Source: Acrocarpospora catenulata
GTDB lineage: Bacteria > Actinomycetota > Actinomycetes > Streptosporangiales > Streptosporangiaceae
DNA length: 64,000 nt
Reading direction: 5' to 3'
NCBI RefSeq assembly: GCF_018476525.1
Contig: NZ_JAHCST010000029.1
Coordinates: 35,348-99,347, forward strand
Below are positions 16,239 to 25,567 of the stretch, in pieces; positions within the stretch are counted from its first letter, which is position 1; every line of letters begins with the position of its first letter. The notes under the pieces are model-generated. The model did no database searches. It saw only the letters and a program-made list of their open reading frames with translations, and was not told the origin of the DNA. Position numbers and translations under genes: made by a program.

Positions 16239-16829
16239 CTAAGGCAGTGGGGTGGGGAGCGCGGCGTAGTCCACCAGGCCCGTCTCCTCAAGCAGCGTCA
16301 TGTGCTTGAGGACGACCGCATTGGCCTTCGTGGCGAAGTCGCGGATCTTGTCGTTCTTGGTGCCCGCGCGAACTGCGGCGATGGCCGAGAAGACCTTGCC
16401 GTGCGCGGCGCGCAGCCGGTCGGCGAAGATCTGGTCGAACTGGGCGCCGGTCGTGCTGGACAGCTCGCCGAGCCAGCGCTGCTGGTCGGCGTTGGGTTCG
16501 TCGGGCAGCGAGACCCCGAGCTCCAGCGCCTCGGCGCGGACGTCCTCGTCGAGCTGGGCGTGATCTCTGACCAGGTGCTGGCCGGTCTCCTTGACCTTGG
16601 CGTTCGTCGAGCGCTCCTGCGCCCAGCGGCCGGCGGGGATCTCCCAGAGGCCTGCCCACCGCACCTTGATGAGCAGATCTCGGTCGGCCGGACCCAGCGG
16701 GCCCCACCGCGTCTGGGTCCAGCCCTCCTGTTGCGCCGCCTGACTCTGCGGCACCACCACGATGACGGCCACCGCCGCCGCGAACAGGAAGACTCCGAAC
16801 ACCACGAGCTCCCCAAACCGGAACCGCAT
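16239..16829 (-). CDS. DUF4142 (ferritin-like) exported protein
   Basis: 196 residues. One N-terminal membrane or signal segment (ELVVFGVFLFAAAVAVIVVV) precedes a helical domain with DRDLLIKVRWAGLWEIPAGRWAQERS, VKETGQHLVRDHAQLDEDVR and VLKHMTLLEETGLVDYA, matching the DUF4142 four-helix pattern. DUF4142 proteins are envelope or periplasmic; function is not established. It is divergent from the ECF sigma gene and first in the leftward block, so control by that sigma factor is plausible. On the leftward strand, GTAACT and a CTATG box about 16 nt later could be an ECF-type promoter. Confidence 0.82.
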   Translation of the reverse strand: MRFRFGELVVFGVFLFAAAVAVIVVVPQSQAAQQEGWTQTRWGPLGPADRDLLIKVRWAGLWEIPAGRWAQERSTNAKVKETGQHLVRDHAQLDEDVRAEALELGVSLPDEPNADQQRWLGELSSTTGAQFDQIFADRLRAAHGKVFSAIAAVRAGTKNDKIRDFATKANAVVLKHMTLLEETGLVDYAALPTPLP

Positions 16830-16966
16830 GGCGCCTCCTCTCTTTCGGTGGGAGGTACGCGGGTGTCCGGGAGGCGGTTCAGCTCATTTTTCGGGCCCTT
16901 CAGCGCATAGTCAGAAATGACTGGAGTTACGGTAGTTGTGTACATCACACAAAGCCGGGTGCCACT

Positions 16967-17536
16967 ATGTGCCTCGTGCGCCGACAACTCGACACCCGGT
17001 TCGAGCGGCTGGACCCCGACGACGAACCTGATCGGGATGATCGTCTGATCAGAGAGCTGTATGAGGAGTTCGGTGGTCCGTTGCTCCGTCAGGTCAGGCA
17101 GACGACCGGCAACGACCTGCAGTGGGCTGAGGACGTCGTCCAGGAGACGCTCCTGCGCGCTTGGCGTAACGCGCCGAAGCTGACGTGGGAGCGAGGGCTG
17201 CTCTGGGCCTGGCTCCTGACCGTCTCTCGCCGCATCGTGATCGACGGCCGTCGCCGGCGAGGCGTCCGTCCCCGGGAGGTGGAACCCCCCGAGGCGGACA
17301 GCATCGCCGTCCCCGACACGGCCGACCGCACGCTGGCGTCCATTGTGGTCGCCGAGGCGTTACGCGGCCTGTCGCCAGATCACAGGGAAGTTATAGAACA
17401 GACATACTTACGGGACCGCACAGTTAACGAGGCGGCGGAGATACTGGGGATACCACCGGGTACGGTGAAGTCCAGGCTCTACTATGCGTTGCGTGCACTG
17501 CGGGCGGTTCTGAAAGAGAGGGGAGTGGCCAACTGA
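16967..17536 (+). CDS. ECF RNA polymerase sigma factor
   Basis: 189 residues. Region 2 shows YEEFGGPLLRQVRQ and WAEDVVQETLLRAWRNAPKL with WAWLLTVSRRIVIDGRRRR. Region 4 shows LSPDHREVIEQTYLRDRTVNEAAEILGIPPGTVKSRLYYALRALR. This is a SigK/SigL-like ECF factor; the stimulus is unknown. It overlaps the anti-sigma gene by one base (TGATG). Divergent transcription from DUF4142 suggests it drives the envelope redox block. The exact start is uncertain because several ATG/GTG codons lie in the first 10 codons. Confidence 0.92.
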   Translation: MCLVRRQLDTRFERLDPDDEPDRDDRLIRELYEEFGGPLLRQVRQTTGNDLQWAEDVVQETLLRAWRNAPKLTWERGLLWAWLLTVSRRIVIDGRRRRGVRPREVEPPEADSIAVPDTADRTLASIVVAEALRGLSPDHREVIEQTYLRDRTVNEAAEILGIPPGTVKSRLYYALRALRAVLKERGVAN

Positions 17537-17730
17537 TGTCGGTCTTCGGGGAGTCCGCACACCACGACGTGGCGGCCTACGCCCTCGGGGTGCTGGACCT
17601 CGAAGACGTTCAGGGCTTCGAACTCCACCTCGCCGCGTGTGCCCAGTGCCGGGTCGAGCTTGAGGAGCTCCGTGAGCTCCCAGGGCTGCTCGACGAGGTC
17701 AAGTCCGAGTCACACCGAACCCGCCAGTGA
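17536..17730 (+). CDS. Minimal zinc-finger anti-sigma factor (ZAS domain only)
   Basis: 64 residues. HLAACAQC supplies the H-x3-C-x2-C zinc motif (His31, Cys35, Cys38), preceded by HHDVAAYALGVLDLEDVQGFE, the standard ZAS opening. RskA-type partners of SigK-like factors normally continue through a membrane helix to an extracytoplasmic domain; here the protein stops straight after the ZAS domain. It could be a soluble redox-sensing anti-sigma or a truncated one. No membrane segment was found in any frame downstream. The start overlaps the sigma stop, so the pair is translationally coupled. Confidence 0.85.
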   Translation: MSVFGESAHHDVAAYALGVLDLEDVQGFELHLAACAQCRVELEELRELPGLLDEVKSESHRTRQ

Positions 17731-18146
17731 GTTGACGCCCGGCCGGATTTCGGATGGGATCGGGGTCGGTGGCGAACCCAGGTCAATGGGGACCTGAGGG
17801 ACACCCGCCGCCGAGGGAGTTCGGGATGTCCGAGGCAAGAGCCGTACCGACTCGCCGGACACTGGTGAGGACGGCGCGCGGCTGAATCGATGGCGACTAC
17901 CGAAGCCTGCCCCAGCTCTTCGACCAGGAGCCCCAGTCGGGGGCCAGTGACGAACTCTCCTTCATCACCTGGCACCAGGTCCACGAGCTCTGGTTCACAC
18001 CTCTCCTGCGCGAGCTGGAGCGGGCACGGAAACGCCATCGTCCCGGACGCGGTCTCCCCAGTCGGTGAAGTGGGTAGGAACGCTTACCCAACCATTCCTC
18101 TCCCGGTCTCGACCCAGCACCACCTCACAAGGGAGTGAGTTCCGAA
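17731..18146 (+). other. 416-bp stretch without an intact gene
   Basis: Between the anti-sigma stop and glutamate dehydrogenase. It contains a 6-bp inverted repeat (17779-17796) and a tryptophan-dioxygenase-like remnant (17886-18068). The last 75 bp should hold the glutamate dehydrogenase promoter, and a good ribosome site (AAGGGAG) lies near the end. No other coding potential is convincing. Confidence 0.6.
17886..18068 (+). pseudogene. Remnant of a tryptophan 2,3-dioxygenase-like gene (N-terminal part)
   Basis: An open frame of 61 codons bounded by stops and lacking a start codon. It reads DYRSLPQLFDQEPQSGASDE, then LSFITWHQVHELWFTPLLRE and LERARKRH. This follows the N-terminal TDO pattern of Y-x-L-x-L, then DE-x-LFI-x-x-HQ-x-x-ELWF and a leucine-rich helix, including the HQ-ELWF heme-pocket motif. 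A complete enzyme would be over 250 residues, and nothing recognisable follows before the next gene. It is therefore a decayed or deleted gene. It may alternatively be an undiscovered short protein with a non-standard start. Confidence 0.62.
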
Positions 18147-21100
18147 ATGCCGCTCGACACGGCTGAGGCGATGGATGATCTGCTCCGCACCGCGGCCGCG
18201 GCCTGCGTGACCGTCCAGGGCACGGGAGACGTCGAGGAGACGTTCCCGGTTCTGCGGGAGTACTACCGCAACGTTCCGCCCGACGACCTGAGCGACCGCG
18301 ACCCGGTGAACATCTGCGGTCCCGCCCTGGCGCACCGCGACCTGGCCGCCGTGCGGCCGCACGGCCGGGCCCTGGTCCGGGCCTTCACACCGACCTTAGC
18401 GGCCAGCGGCTGGGACCCCGGATACTCGGTGGTCCAGATCGTCACCGACGACATGCCGTACCTGCTCGACTCGGTCACCACCGAGCTGGAGCGGCACCAG
18501 CTCGGCATCCACCTGGTGGTGCACCCCCAGCTCCGGGTCCGCCGGGACCTGACCGGGCGCCTGCTGGGCGCCGAGGACGCCGAGGTCACCGGTCTGGTGC
18601 TGACCGAGTCCTGGATGCACATCGAGATCGATCGGCAGGGCGACCCCGCCGAGCTGGGCCGGCTGGAGGCCGACCTGGCCCGGGTGCTCGAGGACGTGCG
18701 GGACGCCGTCGAGGACGGCTCCAAGATGTCCGCGCTGGCCCTGATGACCGCCGACGACCTGGTCGGCAACCCGCCGCCGCTGGACCCCGCCGAGGTGGAG
18801 GAGAGCGGGGAGCTGCTCCGCTGGCTGGCCGACGAGCGTTTCCTGTTCCTCGGCTCCCGGGAGTACCGGCTGGAGGCCGACGACACCCTCACCGCCGTGC
18901 CCGGCACCGGCCTGGGCGTGCTGCGCGCCGACCGGCCGGGGTCCGACAGCTTCTCCGCCATGCCGCCCGAGCTGCGGGCCAAGGCCAGGGAGAAGCAGAT
19001 CCTGATCATCACCAAGGCCAACAGCACGGCCACCGTCTACCGGCCCGCCTACCTCGACTACGTCGGGGTCAAGCTGTTCGGCCCGGACGGCGAGGTGACC
19101 GGCGAGCGCCGCTTCCTGGGCCTGTTCACCTACGTGGCCTACCACGAGTCGATCTCCCGCATCCCGGTGCTCCGCAGGAAGCTGGCCGAGGTGCTGACCC
19201 GGGCCCAGCTCTCGCCGGACAGCCACGACGGCAAGGACCTGATCGAGATCCTGGAGACCTACCCGCGTTCGGAGCTCTTCCAGATCTCGGTGGACGAGCT
19301 GCTGCCGATCGCGCTGGGCGTGCTCCGGCTCCGCGAGCGGCGGCAGGTCCGGCTCTTCCTCCGCCGCGAGGACTACGGCCGGTACATCTCCTGCCTGATC
19401 TACCTGCCCCGGGACCGGTACACCACCAAGGTCCGGCTGCGCATGCAGGAGCTGCTGCGCACGGCGCTGGGCGGCACCACCGTGGACTACAGCGCCATGG
19501 TCGGGGAGTCCTCGCTGGCCCGCGTGCACGTGGTGGTCCGCGGCGAACGGGGCAGGCCGCTCGGCCCGCTCCCGGCGAACCTGGACGAGCTGGAGGCCAG
19601 GGTCGCGGACACCACGCGCTCCTGGGAGGACGGCCTGTCCGCCGCCATCGCCGAGCTCTGCCCGGAGGAGCAGGCCCCCGCCCTCGTCCGCCGCTACCTC
19701 ACGGCCTTCCCGGAGGGCTACAAGGCCGACTTCCTCCCGGCCACCGCGGTCGCCGACCTGACGGTCCTCGAAGGGCTCTCCGAGGACGACCCCGACGCGA
19801 TCGCCATGAACCTGTACGAGCCGGCGGGCGCCGCCGAGGGCGAACGCCGCCTCAAGCTCTACCGCCTGGGCGCCCCCGTCTCGCTCAGCCACGTGCTGCC
19901 GCTGCTCCAGCGCATGGGCGTGGAGGTGGTGGACGAGCGACCGCATGAGGTGGACCGGGACAACGACCCCGCCACCAAGGACGCCTGGATCTACGACTTC
20001 GGCCTGCGCTGCGCCCCGTCCGCGGAGGTCGACCCCGACGACTTCAAGCGGCTCTTCCAGGACGCCTTCGCCGCGCTCTGGCGGGGCGAGGTGGAGTGCG
20101 ACGGCTTCAACGCCCTGGTGCTGGCCGCCGGGCTCACCTGGGAGCAGGCCGAGATCCTCCGCGCGTACGCCAAGTACCTGCGCCAGGCCGGGACCACGTT
20201 CAGCCAGGAGTACATCGAGAAGGTGCTGCTGGGCAACGTGCGGCTGGCCCGGCTGCTGGTCGGCCTCTTCGAGGCGCGGCTGGACCCGGGGCGCGGGGCC
20301 GACGTGCGGGAGGAGCTCTGCGCGGCGCTCCGCGAGGAGATCCTGGCCTCCCTGGACGAGGTGGCCTCGCTGGACGAGGACCGGATCCTGCGGGCCTACC
20401 TGGAGACCATCACCGCCACCCTGCGGACCAGCTACTACCAGCGGCCGGAAGGGCGGCGCAAGCCGTACCTGGCGCTGAAGTTCGACCCGACGGCGATCAG
20501 CGTGCTGCCGCCGCCCCGGCCCAAGTTCGAGATCTTCGTCTACTCGCCCCGGGTGGAGGGCGTGCACCTGCGGTTCGGCCAGGTGGCCAGGGGCGGGCTG
20601 CGCTGGTCGGACCGGATGGAGGACTTCCGCACCGAGATCCTCGGGCTGGTCAAGGCGCAGATGGTGAAGAACACCGTGATCGTGCCGACCGGCTCCAAGG
20701 GCGGGTTCGTGGTCAAGCGCCCGCCGGCCGGCGGGCGGGACGAGCTGCTCGCCGAGGGCATCGCCTGCTACCGGCAGTTCATCTCCGGGCTGCTCGACCT
20801 GACCGACAACCTGGTCGGCGGCCAGGTCGTGCCCCCGACCGACGTGGTCAGGCACGACGGCGACGACACCTACCTGGTGGTCGCCGCCGACAAGGGCACC
20901 GCCACCTTCTCCGACATCGCCAACGAGGTGGCCGCCGAGCACAACTTCTGGCTCGGCGACGCCTTCGCCTCCGGCGGCTCGGTCGGATACGACCACAAGG
21001 CCATGGGCATCACCGCGCGCGGCGCCTGGGAGTCGGTGAAGTACCACTTCCGCACACTCGGCGTGGACGTGCAGACGACCGATTTCACCGTGGCCGGCAT

Positions 21101-23012
21101 CGGCGACATGTCCGGAGACGTGTTCGGCAACGGCATGCTGCTCTCCCCGCACATCCGGCTGCTGGCCGCCTTCGACCACCGGCACGTGTTCGTCGACCCC
21201 GACCCCGACGCCGCGGCGAGCTTCGCCGAGCGGCGCCGCCTGTTCGCGCTGCCGCGCAGCTCCTGGGCGGACTACGCGCCGGAGCTGATCTCGGCGGGCG
21301 GCGGTGTCTGGCCGCGCACCGCCAAGTCCGTGCCGATCTCCCTCCAGGTCAGGGCGGCCCTCGGCATCCCCGAAGGGGTCACCGCGCTCACCCCCACCGA
21401 GCTGATCAGCGCCATCCTCAAGGCTCCGGTGGACCTGCTCTGGAACGGGGGCATCGGGACCTACGCCAAGGCCAGCACCGAGTCGCACGCCGACGTCGGC
21501 GACAAGGCCAACGACGCGCTCCGGGTCAACGCCGCCGACCTGCGCTGCCGGGTGATCGGCGAGGGCGGCAACCTGGGCTTCACCCAGCGGGCCCGGGTGG
21601 AGTTCGCACTCGGCGGCGGCCTGATCAACACCGACTTCATCGACAACTCGGCCGGGGTGGACACCTCCGACCACGAGGTGAACATCAAGATCCTGCTCAA
21701 CCAGGTGGTCCGGGACGGCGAGCTCACCGCCGAGCAGCGCAACGAGCTCTTCCGCGACATGACCGACGAGGTGGCCGAGCTGGTGCTGCGCGACAACCAC
21801 GCGCAGAACGTGGTGCTGGCGGCGGCCCGCAAGCAGGCGCCGGAGATGCTGCACATCCACGCCAGGTACCTGCGCTGGCTGGAGCGGGCCGGGCTGATCG
21901 ACCGGGAGCTGGAGGCGCTGGCCTCGGACAAGGCGCTGGCCGAGCGGCGGCAGGCCCGCCTCGGGCTCACCTCGCCCGAGCTGTCGGTGGTGCTCGCCTA
22001 CACCAAGCTGCTGGCGGACCGCGAGCTGCTCGCCTCCGACCTGCCGGACGACCCGGCGCTGCGTGGCTGGCTGGTGTCGTACTTCCCGTCGGCGCTGCGC
22101 GAGCGGTACCGGACCTCGATGGACGCGCACCCGCTGCGCCGGGAGATCATCACCACCGGCGTGGTGAACGACATGATCAACTTCAGCGGGACCACCTTCG
22201 TCTACCGGTTCATCGAGGAGACCGGGGCCTCCCTGCCGGACATCGCCCGCGCCTACCTGGTCGCCAGGGAGGTCTTCGACCTGGCCTCCTTCCGGCGGCA
22301 GGTGGAGGCGCTGGACGGCCAGGTGGCGGTGGGCACCCAGCTGACCATGCTGCTGGAGGGGCGCAAGCTCTCCGAGCGCGGCACAAGGTGGCTGGTGAGC
22401 AACCGGCGCCCGCCGCTGGACCTGGCCTCCGCCGCCGACTACTTCGTCAAGGGCGCCAACGGGTTGCTGCCGCAACTGCCGAAGATGCTGGCCGGGCTGG
22501 ACCGCACCGCGTACGAGGAGCGGCGGGACGCCTTCGTGGCCCAGGGGGTGCCGGCCGAACTGGCCGAGCGGACCGCGGCGATGGTGCCCGCCTACTCCAC
22601 CTTCGACCTGGTGGAGATCGCGTCGAGCACCGGGCGGCCGGTCAACGAGGTGGCCGAGGTCTACTTCGACCTGGCCGACCGGATCCAGCTGGCCCGGCTG
22701 CGGGAGCGGGTGATCGCGCTGCCCCGGGACAGCCGGTGGAACACCATGGCCAGGCTGGCCCTGCGGGACGACCTGTACTCGGCGCACGCCAGCCTCACCA
22801 GGGACGTGCTGATCCACAGCAGCCCCGGGCTCGCCCCCGAGGAGCGGCTGGCCCTCTGGGTGCGGGCCAACGAGGCGGCGGTGGCCCGGTTCCGGCAGAC
22901 GCTGCTGGAAATCTGGGAGAGCGACAACTTCGACCTGGCCACCCTGTCGGTGGCGCTGCGCGCCATCCGCACGCTCGTGGTCAGCAGCAGTCTGCCCCGC
23001 GGGGCTGCCTAG
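18147..23012 (+). CDS. gdhB: NAD-specific glutamate dehydrogenase, large (GDH180) class
   Basis: About 1621 residues, matching the 180-kDa class first described in Streptomyces. It interconverts glutamate with 2-oxoglutarate and ammonia using NAD. The long N-terminal part carries ACT-like regulatory segments. The catalytic core in the C-terminal half shows RFGQVARGGLRWSDR, PTGSKGGFVVKRP, GDMSGDVFGNGMLLS and GEGGNLGFTQRARVEF. ATG 18147 lies 12 nt after GGGAG; an in-frame GTG at 18135 sits directly against that site and is less likely. The stop codon overlaps the convergent lipoprotein gene. Confidence 0.93.
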   Translation: MPLDTAEAMDDLLRTAAAACVTVQGTGDVEETFPVLREYYRNVPPDDLSDRDPVNICGPALAHRDLAAVRPHGRALVRAFTPTLAASGWDPGYSVVQIVTDDMPYLLDSVTTELERHQLGIHLVVHPQLRVRRDLTGRLLGAEDAEVTGLVLTESWMHIEIDRQGDPAELGRLEADLARVLEDVRDAVEDGSKMSALALMTADDLVGNPPPLDPAEVEESGELLRWLADERFLFLGSREYRLEADDTLTAVPGTGLGVLRADRPGSDSFSAMPPELRAKAREKQILIITKANSTATVYRPAYLDYVGVKLFGPDGEVTGERRFLGLFTYVAYHESISRIPVLRRKLAEVLTRAQLSPDSHDGKDLIEILETYPRSELFQISVDELLPIALGVLRLRERRQVRLFLRREDYGRYISCLIYLPRDRYTTKVRLRMQELLRTALGGTTVDYSAMVGESSLARVHVVVRGERGRPLGPLPANLDELEARVADTTRSWEDGLSAAIAELCPEEQAPALVRRYLTAFPEGYKADFLPATAVADLTVLEGLSEDDPDAIAMNLYEPAGAAEGERRLKLYRLGAPVSLSHVLPLLQRMGVEVVDERPHEVDRDNDPATKDAWIYDFGLRCAPSAEVDPDDFKRLFQDAFAALWRGEVECDGFNALVLAAGLTWEQAEILRAYAKYLRQAGTTFSQEYIEKVLLGNVRLARLLVGLFEARLDPGRGADVREELCAALREEILASLDEVASLDEDRILRAYLETITATLRTSYYQRPEGRRKPYLALKFDPTAISVLPPPRPKFEIFVYSPRVEGVHLRFGQVARGGLRWSDRMEDFRTEILGLVKAQMVKNTVIVPTGSKGGFVVKRPPAGGRDELLAEGIACYRQFISGLLDLTDNLVGGQVVPPTDVVRHDGDDTYLVVAADKGTATFSDIANEVAAEHNFWLGDAFASGGSVGYDHKAMGITARGAWESVKYHFRTLGVDVQTTDFTVAGIGDMSGDVFGNGMLLSPHIRLLAAFDHRHVFVDPDPDAAASFAERRRLFALPRSSWADYAPELISAGGGVWPRTAKSVPISLQVRAALGIPEGVTALTPTELISAILKAPVDLLWNGGIGTYAKASTESHADVGDKANDALRVNAADLRCRVIGEGGNLGFTQRARVEFALGGGLINTDFIDNSAGVDTSDHEVNIKILLNQVVRDGELTAEQRNELFRDMTDEVAELVLRDNHAQNVVLAAARKQAPEMLHIHARYLRWLERAGLIDRELEALASDKALAERRQARLGLTSPELSVVLAYTKLLADRELLASDLPDDPALRGWLVSYFPSALRERYRTSMDAHPLRREIITTGVVNDMINFSGTTFVYRFIEETGASLPDIARAYLVAREVFDLASFRRQVEALDGQVAVGTQLTMLLEGRKLSERGTRWLVSNRRPPLDLASAADYFVKGANGLLPQLPKMLAGLDRTAYEERRDAFVAQGVPAELAERTAAMVPAYSTFDLVEIASSTGRPVNEVAEVYFDLADRIQLARLRERVIALPRDSRWNTMARLALRDDLYSAHASLTRDVLIHSSPGLAPEERLALWVRANEAAVARFRQTLLEIWESDNFDLATLSVALRAIRTLVVSSSLPRGAA

Positions 23013-24016
23013 TTGCTGACGCTGCCTCTCGTCACCAGCCCGTCGTATCCGATGATCGCGGCGGGCGCGGTGGAGTCCCGGGGCGGCACCCTGCTCACGT
23101 ACTGCTGGGTCTCCAGGATGCGGCGTTCCTTGATGATGACCTCGGTGAAGATGGTCCAGCGGGCCGCTTCCGGGATCTCCATGTGCATGCCCTGGGCGGT
23201 CCCCTCCGGGGTCCAGGTGGTGGTCCGGGTCAGGGAGTAGAGCAGCAGGCCGCCGCCGTCGGCGGTCCGGATGGCGAACACCGGGAAGCCGACGGCCAGC
23301 GCGAAGATCGAGTCATAGCCCACCTCCCGCCTCCGGAACTCCTTGTCCAGGCTGGCGATCTCGTCGTGGTAGCCGGTGGTGTGGGGGCCGGGCTCGATCA
23401 GGGCCGAGGCGTAACCGCCGCTGCCCTCCTCGGCCACGGTGGCGTGCAGCGGGCCCATCAGATGCGGGCTGATCGCGATGCTCTCGTCCCGGCTGTCCAG
23501 GGCGGTGGCGTAGCCCTCCGGGTCCAGCTCGATCTCGGGCAGGTCGGTTTCGAGCAGCGACTCGAAGCTGTTCTGCCAGATCCCGCCCTGCTGGACGAAG
23601 ACCAGCAGGGCCTGCCGGGGATCTTCGCCGGGGGCGCGGCGCTCGGCCACCGCGGCGAACCAGAGCGGCGCCCGGCCGTTCTGCCGGGGGACGATCAGCG
23701 TGGGCTCGCCCCAGGTGTAGCGGGGCGGCTTGGACCGGCTGCCCCGGTACTGGGCGATGGTGATCAGGTCCTGCCCGTCCCTGGCCAGTTCCAGCGCCCA
23801 GCGTTCGTCACCGGTGACCCGGGCCACGTCGTCGACGGCCAGATGGTCGCGGAAGGCCTGTGCCGCCTCGTCGAGGGTGAGCGCGGGCGGCGCGGGGCTG
23901 GGGGAGGGGGCCGCCGTGGTGTGCGCGACCGGGCTCGGGGCGACCGGTTTCTCGGCCGAACTGGCCGAGCACGCCGACACGAAGACCAGGAGCACGGGGA
24001 GTAAAGCTCGGCGCAC
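23009..24016 (-). CDS. Putative lipoprotein of unknown function
   Basis: 335 residues from the GTG with GGAGG 4 nt upstream. The N-terminus [19 protein letters not shown] is a lipoprotein signal with Cys16 in VSAC, then a Pro/Ser/Ala-rich linker to residue 45. The mature part is a mixed alpha/beta domain with [17 protein letters not shown] and a repeated dimension of FA-L-type strands. I recognise no family with certainty; similar lipoproteins sit beside prfB in related genomes. Its stop shares the CTAG palindrome with the glutamate dehydrogenase stop. It is divergent from prfB. Confidence 0.72.
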   Translation of the reverse strand: MRRALLPVLLVFVSACSASSAEKPVAPSPVAHTTAAPSPSPAPPALTLDEAAQAFRDHLAVDDVARVTGDERWALELARDGQDLITIAQYRGSRSKPPRYTWGEPTLIVPRQNGRAPLWFAAVAERRAPGEDPRQALLVFVQQGGIWQNSFESLLETDLPEIELDPEGYATALDSRDESIAISPHLMGPLHATVAEEGSGGYASALIEPGPHTTGYHDEIASLDKEFRRREVGYDSIFALAVGFPVFAIRTADGGGLLLYSLTRTTTWTPEGTAQGMHMEIPEAARWTIFTEVIIKERRILETQQYVSRVPPRDSTAPAAIIGYDGLVTRGSVSN

Positions 24017-24091
24017 GCCACCTCCCCATTCCCCGGATGCCGGGCACCATCGTAGCCAGCCCGGCCGACCCGAACGGGTCCCACGTTCGCG

Positions 24092-24106
24092 TACGCTTAT
24101 CAAGCG
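24092..24106 (+). promoter_or_regulatory. -10 box for leaderless prfB transcript
   Basis: TACGCT at 24092-24097 is followed by 8 nt and the GTG start of prfB. No Shine-Dalgarno lies upstream of that GTG. This geometry predicts transcription starting at the start codon itself. Confidence 0.5.
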
Positions 24107-25224
24107 TGGCAGCCATCGATCCAGCCGAAGAGATTCACGAGCTTACCGGCACGCTGAACAGCATCCAGGACGTGCTCAACCTTGACGCCCTGCGCAAGCA
24201 GATCGTCGAGCTGGGCGAGCAGGCAGCCGCGCCCGACCTGTGGAACGACCCCGAGGCCGCGCAGAAGGTCACCAGCAAGCTCTCCCACCTCCAGGGCGAG
24301 GTGAACAGGGTGGAGGGCCTGACCGGGCGGCTGGAGGACCTGGGCGTGCTCTACCAGCTGGCCGCCGAGGAGGGCGACGAGGACACCCTGGCCGAGGCCG
24401 ACCGCGAGCTGGCCGCCCTCCGCGCCGACATCGGCGCCCTTGAGGTGCGCACCCTGCTGTCGGGGGAGTACGACTCCCGCGAGGCCCTGATCACCATCAA
24501 CTCCCAGGCCGGCGGCGTGGACGCGGCCGACTGGGCGCAGATGCTGCTGCGCATGTATCTGCGCTGGGCCGAGCGCAAGGGCTACGGCACCGAGGTCTAC
24601 GACACCTCCTACGCCGAGGAGGCCGGCATCAAGTCGGCCACCTTCACCGTCAAGGCGCCGTACGCGTACGGCACGCTCCGCGGTGAGCACGGCACCCACC
24701 GGCTGGTCCGGATCAGCCCGTTCGACAACCAGGGCCGCCGGCAGACCTCCTTCGCGGGGGTGGACGTGGTGCCCGTGGTGGAGCAGACCGACCACATCGA
24801 CATCAATGAGGACGATCTGCGGATCGACGTCTACCGCTCCTCCGGGCCGGGCGGCCAGGGCGTCAACACCACCGACTCGGCCGTCCGGATCACCCACCTG
24901 CCCACCGGCATCGTGGTCTCCTGCCAGAACGAGCGTTCCCAGCTGCAGAACCGGGCCTCGGCGATGGCCGTGCTCCAGGCCAAGCTGCTGGAGCGCAAGC
25001 GGCAGGAGGAGGCGGCGGCCATGAGCGAGCTGCGGGGCGAGTCCACCACGTCGTGGGGGACGCAGATCCGCAACTACGTGCTGCATCCGTACCAGATCGT
25101 CAAGGACCTGCGGACGGGGGTCGAGGCGGGGAACCCGTCGGCCGTGCTGGACGGCGACCTCGACGGGTTCATCGAGGGCGAGATCCGGTGGATGCGCCGC
25201 ACCGAGGCGGGTCAGGAAGAGTAG
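24106..25224 (+). CDS. prfB: Peptide chain release factor 2
   Basis: 372 residues. RF2 terminates translation at UGA and UAA. The stop-codon-reading tripeptide SPF is at 204-206 and the catalytic GGQ at 249-251 ([18 protein letters not shown]). The frame is continuous from the start; there is no in-frame UGA with a programmed +1 shift near codon 26 as in E. coli, so autoregulation by frameshifting is absent. The GTG start ([20 protein letters not shown]) agrees with actinobacterial homologues, and an in-frame ATG 69 nt upstream is rejected because the promoter box lies between. Confidence 0.96.
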   Translation: MAAIDPAEEIHELTGTLNSIQDVLNLDALRKQIVELGEQAAAPDLWNDPEAAQKVTSKLSHLQGEVNRVEGLTGRLEDLGVLYQLAAEEGDEDTLAEADRELAALRADIGALEVRTLLSGEYDSREALITINSQAGGVDAADWAQMLLRMYLRWAERKGYGTEVYDTSYAEEAGIKSATFTVKAPYAYGTLRGEHGTHRLVRISPFDNQGRRQTSFAGVDVVPVVEQTDHIDINEDDLRIDVYRSSGPGGQGVNTTDSAVRITHLPTGIVVSCQNERSQLQNRASAMAVLQAKLLERKRQEEAAAMSELRGESTTSWGTQIRNYVLHPYQIVKDLRTGVEAGNPSAVLDGDLDGFIEGEIRWMRRTEAGQEE

Positions 25225-25397
25225 ACCTTCAGGGCCGCCAGCGCGAGCAGCAGCACTACGACAAGGACGAGCAGCACGGGGGACAGGCCCAGGAACCCGT
25301 GGTGGTGGACCTTCTCCCTGGCTGCCCGGCAGGCAGGGCAGCGGCCCTCGACAACAGGGCCGGCGCACGCGGCGCAGATCAAGTGTTCGCAGCTCAT
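25212..25397 (-). CDS. Small zinc-ribbon-like single-pass membrane protein
   Basis: 61 residues. Four or more cysteines ([22 protein letters not shown]) form a zinc-ribbon or treble-clef-like knuckle, followed by HHHGF and a C-terminal membrane helix of about 22 residues ending ALKVYSS. The last 13 bp overlap the end of prfB on the other strand. An ATG 15 nt further upstream (25412) is an alternative start, but the MSCEHLICA opening looks more natural. Function unknown. Confidence 0.62.
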   Translation of the reverse strand: MSCEHLICAACAGPVVEGRCPACRAAREKVHHHGFLGLSPVLLVLVVVLLLALAALKVYSS

Positions 25398-25462
25398 CGC
25401 AGCTTTACCCATGCTCTAATCGTTTTGTTTCCGTTATGGACGTTCCATGCCAGTGTTACCCC

Positions 25463-25548
25463 TAGACTGAGCTCTGGCCAACCGGAACGTCGATCTAGCG
25501 TAAAGAGACCGGCGCCCCCCGGGCTGGATGTCCCCCGCCCCCTAGACT
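25463..25548 (+). promoter_or_regulatory. Tandem TAGACT -10 boxes upstream of ftsE
   Basis: The same 11-mer CCCCTAGACTG occurs twice, 80 bp apart, with TAGACT at 25463-25468 and 25543-25548, in the gap between the small membrane protein and ftsE. The second would give a leader of about 13 nt. No good -35 is visible. Two promoters for ftsEX are suggested but not shown. Confidence 0.4.
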
Positions 25549-25567
25549 GGCATGCCGTGATGCGCCC

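Noticed and set aside
18396..22817. Very long open frame on the minus strand opposite glutamate dehydrogenase (and a second long plus-strand frame over the same region)
   Set aside because: Composition is His/Arg/Gln/Gly-rich as expected from reading GC-biased codons in a wrong frame. No motifs or ribosome site; the GDH frame has all family motifs.
24106..24250. Programmed frameshift of prfB
   Set aside because: The frame is continuous from the GTG, with no in-frame TGA near codon 26.
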